In this document: positions 1 to 5,125 of the stretch, in pieces
Layout of the letters: each line of letters starts with the position of its first letter
Numbering within the stretch: the first letter of the stretch is position 1
Assembly (NCBI GenBank): GCA_030619215.1
Contig: JAUXBV010000316.1
Span: 1-5,125, forward strand
Origin: Fibrobacterota bacterium
Lineage (GTDB): Bacteria; Fibrobacterota; Chitinivibrionia; Chitinivibrionales; JANQEN01
Direction of reading: 5' to 3'
DNA length: 5,125 nt
The notes under the pieces: generated by a model
What the model was told of the DNA's origin: nothing
The model's database searches: none
What the model saw: only the letters and a program-made list of their open reading frames with translations
Position numbers and translations under genes: made by a program

Positions 1-103
1 AAGCCTCTCCTGTTTTTAATCCACATATCCTTTCCATAGAATTATGTAGATATTTTTTCATATTGTTGTTACAAAATTTATTAAAACAGGGATATTATAA
101 ATA
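1..103. other. Left-edge AT-rich region, no supported gene
   Basis: This stretch lies downstream of the yjbQ stop codon. It is AT-rich and I see no intrinsic terminator with a G+C-rich stem and T-run. On the - strand an ATG at 37-35 opens a frame that runs off the left edge after about 12 codons. It has no Shine-Dalgarno sequence and is too short to identify, so it is not called as a gene. Confidence 0.5.
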
Positions 104-520
104 CTACTCCCCCATCACCTGCACAAAAACCCTCCTCGAGCGCGGCCTGTTATCATGGTCAATGACAATAATCTGCTGCCAGGTTCCCAGCACAGGCGCT
201 CCCCCTGACACGGGAACGGTCATGGATGGCCCCATAAAGGTTGCTCTGAGGTGGGAAAAGCCGTTATCATCTCCCCAGGTCTCTGAATGGCGTGTATGCA
301 GGGAGCCTGGTATGAATTTCTCGATCTGGTCACGAAAGTCCGCATTGAGAGCCGGCTCAAATTCAGTTGTGGAAATTGAGGCGGTTGAGCCTACCGCATG
401 CACGGTAACAATACCCTCTGATATTTTCGAGTCTTCAATGATATGCCTCACTTCTCCCGTTATATCCTTTATATCCGAATACCCTTTTGTTTGAATGGTA
501 AATTCTTTGCCGTGAACCAT
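104..520 (-). CDS. yjbQ: YjbQ/UPF0047 family protein (secondary thiamine-phosphate synthase-like)
   Basis: Small soluble cytoplasmic protein of 138 aa, the same length as E. coli YjbQ. Seen: residues 99-117 match the UPF0047 signature, S-x2-V-x-V-x2-G-x4-GTWQ-x-I. The conserved centre is also present: H41, the STASISTTEFEP segment with E54, D61, H78, then GDDNG and SHLRA with H90, followed by the RSRRVFVQ C-terminal strand. Known: family members form trimers and E. coli YjbQ has weak thiamine-phosphate synthase activity in vivo, but the physiological role is unsettled, so the enzyme name is provisional. The start is ATG at 520, because a perfect AGGAGGT lies 5 bases upstream; a TTG two codons earlier falls inside that Shine-Dalgarno sequence and is not credible. 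The gene stands alone and is divergent from dnaG. It is intact, with no missing motif. I am confident of the family and not of the reaction. Confidence 0.93.
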   Translation of the reverse strand: MVHGKEFTIQTKGYSDIKDITGEVRHIIEDSKISEGIVTVHAVGSTASISTTEFEPALNADFRDQIEKFIPGSLHTRHSETWGDDNGFSHLRATFMGPSMTVPVSGGAPVLGTWQQIIVIDHDNRPRSRRVFVQVMGE

Positions 521-525
521 GATCA

Positions 526-532
526 ACCTCCT
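526..532 (-). promoter_or_regulatory. Shine-Dalgarno sequence of yjbQ
   Basis: Read on the - strand this is AGGAGGT, a full anti-16S complement, 5 bases before the ATG at 520. It decides the start codon against the TTG at 526, which overlaps this site. Confidence 0.85.
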
Positions 533-582
533 AAAGAAGAAGTAGCTTGTATAGTTTCATAATATTACATGTCTTTAAAAAT

Positions 583-609
583 ATTATATATCCCTTGAGG
601 TAATTGCAA
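583..609 (-). promoter_or_regulatory. Candidate yjbQ promoter using the MITE end as -35
   Basis: On the - strand TATAAT (588-583) is a perfect -10 hexamer. The only -35-like hexamer near the right distance is TTGCAA (609-604, 4 of 6), inside the terminal inverted repeat of the mobile element. The spacer is 15 bases, which is short. Transcription would start near 575 and give a leader of about 55 bases before yjbQ. AT-rich DNA yields such matches by chance, so this is a suggestion only. A second option is AAGACA / TATACA further downstream. Confidence 0.3.
591..598. repeat. Left target-site duplication of the MITE
   Basis: TCCCTTGA directly abuts the left terminal repeat. The identical 8-mer abuts the right terminal repeat at 714-721. 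The match stops exactly at 8 bases on both sides, as expected of a transposition footprint. Confidence 0.75.
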
Positions 610-623
610 AAGTCACCGAAATA

Positions 624-647
624 GATTCCCGCCTTCGCGGGAATGAC
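624..647. repeat. MITE internal hairpin 1 (REP-like)
   Basis: A perfect 8-bp stem ATTCCCGC (625-632) pairs with GCGGGAAT (637-644) around a CTTC loop. The flanking bases GA and GAC are shared, in reverse complement, with hairpin 2. Confidence 0.8.
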
Positions 648-663
648 TGAAAGTGGCTAAATT

Positions 664-687
664 GTCATTCCCGTGAAGACGGGAATC
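664..687. repeat. MITE internal hairpin 2 (inverted copy of hairpin 1)
   Basis: A perfect 8-bp stem ATTCCCGT (667-674) pairs with ACGGGAAT (679-686) around a GAAG loop. It equals the reverse complement of 624-647 at 22 of 24 positions. The two differences are the two partners of the loop-closing base pair, C-G changed to T-A, so the stem stays fully paired. Confidence 0.8.
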
Positions 688-713
688 CAGTGCACTGTAC
701 TTTTGCAATTACC

Positions 714-721
714 TCCCTTGA
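714..721. repeat. Right target-site duplication of the MITE
   Basis: TCCCTTGA, identical to 591-598, lies immediately outside the right terminal inverted repeat. Its last three bases form the TGA of the extended -10 motif described next. Confidence 0.75.
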
Positions 722-727
722 TATAAT
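719..727 (+). promoter_or_regulatory. Candidate extended -10 promoter toward dnaG
   Basis: TGATATAAT is a perfect TGn-TATAAT extended -10 on the + strand. Its upstream side is the MITE terminus, and no good -35 lies at 16-18 bases. Transcription would start near 734 and give a leader of about 168 bases before dnaG, containing the two dyads at 735-779. The local AT content makes chance occurrence plausible. Confidence 0.35.
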
Positions 728-734
728 TTAACCA

Positions 735-749
735 AATCATAATATGATT
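735..749. promoter_or_regulatory. 15-bp perfect dyad, possible operator
   Basis: AATCATA, a central A, and TATGATT form a perfect 7+1+7 inverted repeat. It starts 8 bases after the extended -10 candidate, where a repressor site would block initiation. No regulator for it is visible in the window. Confidence 0.35.
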
Positions 750-754
750 CATAA

Positions 755-779
755 ACCTGGAAATTAAAAATTTTCAGGT
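755..779. other. 11-bp stem-loop upstream of dnaG
   Basis: ACCTGGAAATT (755-765) and AATTTTCAGGT (769-779) pair around a 3-base AAA loop with one G-T wobble. No T-run follows on the + strand, so it is not a typical terminator there. It could be a leader hairpin, an operator or a weak end signal for the opposite strand. A longer, nearly pure A/T inverted repeat (781-790 with 818-827) follows it. Confidence 0.35.
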
Positions 780-819
780 ATTTGAAAAAAAAGAAACTGT
801 AATTATTTTATAGAAACTT

Positions 820-848
820 TTTTCAAAATTTTGGTTAACTTATATAAA
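820..848 (+). promoter_or_regulatory. Second candidate promoter for dnaG-rpoD
   Basis: TTTTCA (820-825, 4 of 6 to -35) and TATAAA (843-848, 5 of 6 to -10) are separated by exactly 17 bases. Transcription would start about 45-50 bases before the dnaG ATG. This lies entirely outside the MITE, so it would work without the element. It is a pattern match only, in very AT-rich DNA. Confidence 0.3.
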
Positions 849-901
849 TAGGATATCATAGGATATTGTTGATAAACCTTTATCTGTTTCTCTGAATAAC
901 T

Positions 902-2680
902 ATGACTGCCACAACCGAACCATTTTATAACGACACAAAAGAGGATATACGCTCACGGGTTGATATAGCCCAGGTTATAGGCAGATATGTGAAACTTAAA
1001 CCTGCAGGGCAGAACCTTAAAGGCTTATGCCCGTTTCACAAAGAGAAGACTCCTTCGTTCACGGTCAGCCCCTCAAAAGAGGTGTTTCACTGTTTCGGGT
1101 GTGGAAAAGGCGGCGACGTCTTTACCTTTCTCATGGAAAAGGAGGGTTTAACCTTCCCGGAAACACTGGAGAGGCTTGCTGATGAGGTTGGCGTTACCAT
1201 TCGCCCCTTTAAACAGCCTCCCGGAGAACTAAAACAGGATCGGGTTTCAAAAACAGATGCGCTGAAGATACATGCAATTGCGACTCAATACTTTTATGAC
1301 CAGATGAAAAATAATCAGGAGGCGATTGGCTATTTAAAATCAAGAAAATTGAGCCCTGAGACAGTAAAAGAGTTTCGCCTGGGTTATGCCCCGAACGGGT
1401 GGTCGAATCTCGTTAATTATGCAAAATCAAAAAATATTGCTGAAGATAAACTGGTAGCCTGCGGACTTGCAGTCCCCTCTTCAGAGGGAAGTGCGCCCTA
1501 TGACCGGTTCCGGAACCGTATTATCTTTCCTATTTTCGATCTTACCGGCAGGCCAATCGCTTTCGGCGGCAGAAGCATGGATGAAGAGGCAAAACCAAAA
1601 TATCTCAACTCGCCCGAAACAAACCTGTACCGTAAAAACAGGATATTATACGGGCTTCACCACGCCCGTGCCAGCATAAAAGAGAAAGGCTTCGTTATTT
1701 TCGTCGAAGGGTACATGGACTTTCTGTCCCTCTGTCAGGCAGGTATTAAAAATGTAGTAGCCACCTCAGGCACGGCGCTGACAGAAGAGCACGGCCAGCT
1801 TATCCGCAGATTTACGTCAAAAATAGTCCTTGTTTTTGATGGAGACAGTGCAGGGTCCGTTGCTGCGGAGCGGGCGGTATTTACCCTTGCACCGCAAAAT
1901 CTTGACATGTACGTCTTTATCCTGCCCGAGGGTGAAGATCCGGATACTTATGTAAGTAAATACGGCCCTGATTCTTTCAACAAACAGAGTAATGAAGCTG
2001 ATGATGAAGTTCAATTTATCATTAACAGAGCAGTGAAAACGTACTCTCCTGAAACTGCTAAAGGTAAATCATCGATTGTAGAACATATCATGCCTCTTAT
2101 CCAATCAACCACTGATACTATAATAAAGGCAGAACTTATAAAAAGAACTGCGGAAAAGCTCGATATTAAAGAACACCATATTTATGCAAAAATACCACGT
2201 AAAAAACAGCGAAGCGCCCAACCCGGGAAGGAGCCTCCAGTCAATGCTGCAGACCATTTCATTGAAACTGAAGAGGGCAGTTTTTTGCATATAATTGTCA
2301 AGGAACCCAAACTCATTGAAACCGCACAAAAACACCTATCAACCGAAACTTTTTCCGATCCGTTCATCAAAAAGCTATTTTCATTAATTATAAAGACTTA
2401 TAAAGAAGACAAATCATTAAAAAATATTATTGACCGTACCGATAATAGTGATATAAAGAAGGCTTTTTCCCTGATGCTGATAAAGGAAATTCCTTCAGAC
2501 AAACATGAAGAGGATTTGTCCCATAAAGTAAAACGATTCCTCTTGAGATTAAATAAAAAGGAAATGCACGAAAATACCAAAAAAATTCGTAATGAAAACA
2601 ATCCGGATGCAAAGAAGAAACTATTATATGAACAAAAGGTGCACATCACTCAACGGGGAGATTTAGTTAATAAATGGTAA
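902..2680 (+). CDS. dnaG: DNA primase DnaG
   Basis: Synthesises the short RNA primers for leading- and lagging-strand replication, acting with the DnaB helicase at the fork. It has 592 aa, close to the 581 aa of E. coli DnaG, and all three domains are visible. The N-terminal CHC2 zinc-binding domain has C43, H46, C64 and C67 in the canonical C-x2-H-x17-C-x2-C spacing. The RNA-polymerase core runs from about 115 to 370. It includes RFRNRIIFPI (202-211), KPKYLNSPE (231-239), and the Toprim metal ligands E269 in EGYMD, D313 and D315 in DGDSAG, and the EDPD element at 345-348. The helicase-binding C-terminal domain is divergent and lysine-rich (about 380-592), as is usual. ATG 902 is the first possible start, because an in-frame TGA lies at 893-895; it places RSRVDIAQVIG at the usual distance from the N terminus. 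No clear Shine-Dalgarno sequence precedes it. It overlaps rpoD by 7 bases. It is intact, with no missing catalytic residue. Confidence 0.97.
   Translation: MTATTEPFYNDTKEDIRSRVDIAQVIGRYVKLKPAGQNLKGLCPFHKEKTPSFTVSPSKEVFHCFGCGKGGDVFTFLMEKEGLTFPETLERLADEVGVTIRPFKQPPGELKQDRVSKTDALKIHAIATQYFYDQMKNNQEAIGYLKSRKLSPETVKEFRLGYAPNGWSNLVNYAKSKNIAEDKLVACGLAVPSSEGSAPYDRFRNRIIFPIFDLTGRPIAFGGRSMDEEAKPKYLNSPETNLYRKNRILYGLHHARASIKEKGFVIFVEGYMDFLSLCQAGIKNVVATSGTALTEEHGQLIRRFTSKIVLVFDGDSAGSVAAERAVFTLAPQNLDMYVFILPEGEDPDTYVSKYGPDSFNKQSNEADDEVQFIINRAVKTYSPETAKGKSSIVEHIMPLIQSTTDTIIKAELIKRTAEKLDIKEHHIYAKIPRKKQRSAQPGKEPPVNAADHFIETEEGSFLHIIVKEPKLIETAQKHLSTETFSDPFIKKLFSLIIKTYKEDKSLKNIIDRTDNSDIKKAFSLMLIKEIPSDKHEEDLSHKVKRFLLRLNKKEMHENTKKIRNENNPDAKKKLLYEQKVHITQRGDLVNKW
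2655..2660 (+). promoter_or_regulatory. Probable ribosome binding site of rpoD inside dnaG
   Basis: GGGGAG lies within the last codons of dnaG, 13 bases before the rpoD ATG. That spacing is longer than ideal, so re-initiation by ribosomes finishing dnaG may contribute. Confidence 0.45.
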
Positions 2681-4221
2681 AAAACAGCGGAAAAAACACT
2701 ACTTCTCTTGAAAAAAAAGCCGATCGACTGAGAAAACTGGCGAATCTTCAGGGCTTTGTATCGGAAGGCCAGATCAAAGAGGTATCAAGCTCAACCATTG
2801 AAATTGTACATCTCCGAAATCTCCTCGAAAAAGAAAAAATACCCATCAACACTTATGTCCGTGAAAGAAAACCAATCCCTATCAGCCACCGGCAGAGATA
2901 CCCGGCGCCAAGACACAAAGGAATCGCCCATTATACCGATCCTACATGGGTTTATCTTAACAGCGTCGGCCGTGTCCCGCTTCTTTCCCGTGGGCAGGAA
3001 GCACAATATGCCAAGCAGATGGAGTATGCACAGGGAAAGCTTTTCAATATGGCTTTTCGCTCCCAGGAGGCCCTTGAAAGCCTTTACCGGATAGGGGACG
3101 AGTTTAAGCGCAATATGATAGAATGCATAGATGTTCTTCAGGTGGAGGACGACGACCAAATCAATCTTGAAAAGAATGAAGACCTTAAGAAAAGCTTTCT
3201 AAAAACAATTTCCCAGATTAAACGTAAAAATACCCAAATCGAGAAACTTCAAGAAGAATTAAAAACAAGTAAGAGTAAGCAACAAAAACCCGTTCTTCAA
3301 AATAAAATCAACGATATTACAGATGCATCGGTTGAGCAGTGCAGGCAACTCAACCTGAATTCCAAACAGGTTCAGTATATTCTTGAAAAAATCAGGGCAT
3401 CATTAAAGCAGCACTCATATGAAGAGCTATTAAAAAAATTCAACCACTGGGAAGGCATATATAATGACGCCAAATATGCCATCATCGAAGCCAATGTCAG
3501 GCTGGTAGTCAGTATTGCGAAAAAATATGTACTCAAAGGAATGGAAATTATTGATATAATCCAGGAAGGTAACCGGGGGCTTATCAAAGCGGTGGAAAAC
3601 TTTGACTACCGCATGGGTTATAAATTCAGCACCTATGCGACCTGGTGGATACGACAGGCTATTACCCGCGCAATAAATGATAAATCAAAAACAATCCGCA
3701 TCCCGGCCAACACGTTGGACCTTGTCAATAAGACTATCAGGTATTGCCGTAAATGCGTAACTGAATTCGGATATGAACCGACAACAGAAGAGATCGCAGA
3801 AGCCATAGGATGCACCCCGGCAAAGGTTCAGATGGCACTTGAATTTTCAACTGACCCGATATCCCTTGATATGGAAATCGGAGGTGATGGTAACTCTACC
3901 ATTGGTGAATATATCGAAGATAAGAAAGCTGATGACCCCTCAAAACAGGTATCACTTGGCGGGCTCAGGAAAAATATCTCAAAAGTACTCGAATCGCTCT
4001 ACCCGAAAGAACGGGAAATTCTCATTATGCGATTTGGACTGGATGACGGCAGAATTAAAACCCTCAAAGAAATAGGCGAGACTTTCAGTATCTCCCGCGA
4101 ACGCGTACGCCAGATAGAAACCAAGGCCCTCAATAAACTCAAACACCCCAGCCGCACCCGCGATCTAATGGCCTGGAAAGACGATAGAGACGAAACGATT
4201 ATTGATGATTCGCAAAATTGA
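2674..4221 (+). CDS. rpoD: Primary RNA polymerase sigma factor, sigma-70 family (RpoD)
   Basis: Directs core RNA polymerase to housekeeping promoters. It has 515 aa, shorter than the 613 aa of E. coli RpoD. A region 1.1-like segment (about 17-62) is present, which argues for a primary sigma. Region 1.2 follows at about 88-120 ([18 protein letters not shown]). A lysine/glutamate-rich, probably coiled-coil non-conserved region occupies 140-255. Region 2 starts near 262 and carries [16 protein letters not shown] and the melting motif [12 protein letters not shown] (321-332) with Y321, W324, W325, Q328 and T331. Region 3 spans about 340-425. Region 4 spans about 430-495, with the helix-turn-helix [21 protein letters not shown]. 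Odd: region 3.0 reads RIPANTLD where E. coli has RIPVHMIE, so H455 and E458, the extended -10 contacts, become N346 and D349. The region 3.2 finger is also less acidic (GGDGNS). The start overlaps the dnaG stop by 7 bases, so co-transcription is very likely. An alternative housekeeping sigma elsewhere cannot be excluded, but the operon position favours RpoD. Confidence 0.95.
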   Translation: MVKNSGKNTTSLEKKADRLRKLANLQGFVSEGQIKEVSSSTIEIVHLRNLLEKEKIPINTYVRERKPIPISHRQRYPAPRHKGIAHYTDPTWVYLNSVGRVPLLSRGQEAQYAKQMEYAQGKLFNMAFRSQEALESLYRIGDEFKRNMIECIDVLQVEDDDQINLEKNEDLKKSFLKTISQIKRKNTQIEKLQEELKTSKSKQQKPVLQNKINDITDASVEQCRQLNLNSKQVQYILEKIRASLKQHSYEELLKKFNHWEGIYNDAKYAIIEANVRLVVSIAKKYVLKGMEIIDIIQEGNRGLIKAVENFDYRMGYKFSTYATWWIRQAITRAINDKSKTIRIPANTLDLVNKTIRYCRKCVTEFGYEPTTEEIAEAIGCTPAKVQMALEFSTDPISLDMEIGGDGNSTIGEYIEDKKADDPSKQVSLGGLRKNISKVLESLYPKEREILIMRFGLDDGRIKTLKEIGETFSISRERVRQIETKALNKLKHPSRTRDLMAWKDDRDETIIDDSQN

Positions 4222-4342
4222 TAATTATAAATTGAATTATCCCTTAATAAAGGTCTCCTTCAACACGGAATTCAGTTGCGATATACTTTTATATCACTAA
4301 CCCGTCAACTGCAATGTTATGCTATTTCAGAACCTCTATTCG
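4222..4342. other. Convergent intergenic region with weak hairpins
   Basis: The rpoD operon and the - strand protease gene both end here. Nested inverted repeats are visible: CAGTTG (4273-4278) with CAACTG (4306-4311), enclosing GATATA (4280-4285) with TATATC (4290-4295). ATAATT (4221-4226) with AATTAT (4235-4240) and CCTT/AAGG (4242-4253) are smaller ones. None has the G+C-rich stem and T-tract of a standard intrinsic terminator, so a bidirectional terminator role is only possible. Confidence 0.3.
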
Positions 4343-4724
4343 TCAATTTATCGATATATTTCCTCCTATGAAATCAATTATCAACTTATGTCCACGCAGG
4401 AAATCTAATCCTAATAGACCATCGATACCGGCACTTGGTGGCAGGGTATGTGCTAATATAGGAAACTGACTTTGACTTTTTCCCAGCGCATTGATTTGAT
4501 TCACAGAAATGCGAGGAGCATATTCAACTCCGCTTCCAGTTGTAACTTGTACGCGGTCTGGAGCGAGGGAAGGATCGTATCCCACGGTTGTAAGCGGGGC
4601 AGTTTATCATCGTTCCCGTAGCACCTGTGTCAAGCGCCAATCTCAAAACAATACTTCCTGACGGACCAAATACCTCGGAATAAACAATCACAAGACCGGT
4701 GTCTGGATCAAACTGGTAACTCAT
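4343..4724 (-). pseudogene. Retropepsin-like aspartic protease, one-base frameshift
   Basis: A small clan AA (retroviral-type) aspartic protease. In the first frame (4724 to about 4600) the active-site motif LALDTGATGTMIN has the catalytic aspartate at residue 32. In the next frame (about 4590 to 4343) the rest follows: a GYDPSL segment, a flap-like middle, and the second conserved element GIDGLLGLDFLRGHKLIIDF, ending in TGA at 4345-4343. Dropping one C from the CCCC run (GGGG at 4596-4599 on the + strand) joins them into about 126 aa, a normal length for single-domain members, which act as dimers. As read, the first frame ends after 66 aa without the second half. The start is the ATG at 4724, which overlaps the stop of the upstream small gene as ATGA, with a weak GGTGG before it. 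Known: this family is common in environmental bacteria and its substrates are mostly unknown. The break may be real decay, a sequencing homopolymer error or, less likely, +1 frameshifting. Confidence 0.85.
4596..4599 (-). other. Frameshift point in the protease gene
   Basis: This GGGG run (CCCC on the coding strand) is the most economical site for the one-base excess. The second frame has a stop at 4606-4604, so the switch must lie after that. The protein match resumes at GYDPSL near 4585, which limits the event to about 4585-4603. Confidence 0.6.
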
Positions 4725-4948
4725 AATACCACCGCCGTGTCTTCAGGCATCTTTCCCGTATAGATTACAGCAGATCTTTTCGGTCGGAGGGAAACTGCCT
4801 TACGATATACTTCGTCTCTATCTTTGCTATGATGAAGTACTTTCCCTCCTAAAACGGTAAGATTTTCATCGGTATTAGGGTCAGCAATTAGAACCCATTC
4901 CGAATCAAATTGTGATTCAATCTCCTTAATCGTCATTTCTGTTTCCAT
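4721..4948 (-). CDS. Small conserved-looking protein, partner of the protease
   Basis: Protein of 75 aa with no signal peptide or membrane segment, so probably cytoplasmic. I do not recognise a characterised function. Seen: an acidic N-terminal helix-like start (TIKEIESQF), a short strand SEWVLIADP, then a G-G-K-V-L strand pair, a KDRDEVYRKAV helix (42-51), and a final strand AVIYTGK with a hydrophobic end (TAVVL). The order W-x-L ... GGKVL ... helix resembles small proteins of the DUF5678 type, an impression I could not test. The start ATG 4948 has AGGAG seven bases upstream. A later in-frame ATG at residue 5 is possible but worse placed. The TGA stop overlaps the protease ATG by four bases, so the two are translationally coupled and probably functionally linked. 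The small gene could encode a substrate, an inhibitor or a scaffold of the protease; that is inference. Confidence 0.8.
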   Translation of the reverse strand: METEMTIKEIESQFDSEWVLIADPNTDENLTVLGGKVLHHSKDRDEVYRKAVSLRPKRSAVIYTGKMPEDTAVVL

Positions 4949-4955
4949 AGAATGT

Positions 4956-4960
4956 CTCCT
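4956..4960 (-). promoter_or_regulatory. Shine-Dalgarno sequence of the small gene
   Basis: AGGAG on the - strand lies 7 bases before the ATG at 4948. This supports that start over the internal ATG at residue 5. Confidence 0.75.
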
Positions 4961-5125
4961 TTTAAGCTTTGTTATTAAAATATATTAACAAACATTTATT
5001 GAGTAGAACCCTATAATTTGCTCATAATAGTAATATAAATAGGGCTTGCTGAAAGATGTCTAACTATCATATAAATCAACATGTTACATGTGGCATGATA
5101 TATATTTAGTGCAAACAAAAACAGT
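4961..5125. other. AT-rich upstream region of the protease pair
   Basis: No gene is supportable. The sequence is very AT-rich and should hold the promoter of the - strand pair, but no -35/-10 combination stands out. A repeated palindrome ACATGT-T-ACATGT (5079-5091) lies inside a wider inverted repeat, TATCAT (5065-5070) with ATGATA (5095-5100). It might be a regulatory site, with low support. Confidence 0.3.

Larger units (their letters stand above)
599..713. mobile_element. MITE-like non-autonomous element, 115 bp
   Basis: The ends are perfect 15-bp inverted repeats: GGTAATTGCAAAAGT at 599-613 and its reverse complement at 699-713. The element is flanked by exact 8-bp direct repeats TCCCTTGA (591-598 and 714-721). 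It has no coding capacity. Inside lie two hairpins, 625-644 and 667-686, each with an 8-bp stem and 4-base loop. The two 24-base hairpin segments are near-perfect reverse complements of each other, so the whole element is largely palindromic. A 10-bp palindrome CAGTGCACTG lies at 688-697. Known: GG-starting ends with 8-bp duplications occur in the IS1595 group among others, and hairpins of the ATTCCCG...CGGGAAT type resemble REP-like repeats that are common in many bacterial genomes. The parent transposase is not in this window, so the family assignment is inference. The element sits in the yjbQ/dnaG divergent control region. Confidence 0.8.

Overview
The window is bacterial chromosomal DNA, AT-rich between genes. 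A DNA primase gene and a primary sigma factor gene overlap in a replication/transcription operon on the + strand. This is the dnaG-rpoD half of the classical macromolecular-synthesis operon; no rpsU precedes dnaG here. The lineage cannot be fixed from sequence alone. The moderate GC, the divergent sigma factor and the adjoining retropepsin-like gene pair would suit an environmental lineage such as a Brocadiales-type planctomycete, Nitrospirota or a deltaproteobacterial relative. That is a weak inference, not a call.

Layout from left to right. Positions 1-103 hold no supportable gene. Positions 104-520 (- strand) encode a complete YjbQ/UPF0047 protein with its full family signature. The 380-base divergent gap up to dnaG contains a 115-bp MITE-like element (599-713). 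It has perfect 15-bp terminal inverted repeats, exact 8-bp target duplications and two internal 8-bp hairpins. Between the element and dnaG lie an extended -10 motif, a 15-bp dyad, an 11-bp hairpin and a second possible promoter. dnaG (902-2680) is intact and overlaps rpoD (2674-4221) by 7 bases. A 121-base convergent gap with weak hairpins follows. On the - strand there is then a two-gene unit: a 75-aa conserved-looking small protein (4948-4721) overlapping by ATGA a retropepsin-like aspartic protease (4724-4343). The protease frame is broken by one extra base in a four-base homopolymer. The last 177 bases are AT-rich upstream DNA of that pair.

How the genes work together. DnaG makes RNA primers at the replication fork and RpoD directs housekeeping transcription; their overlap points to co-transcription and coupled translation. 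YjbQ is a separate divergent unit. The small protein and the protease look like a translationally coupled pair of unknown role. This pair and the MITE in the dnaG/yjbQ control region are the most interesting parts of the window. The sigma factor also differs from the usual residues in region 3.0, the segment that contacts extended -10 DNA.
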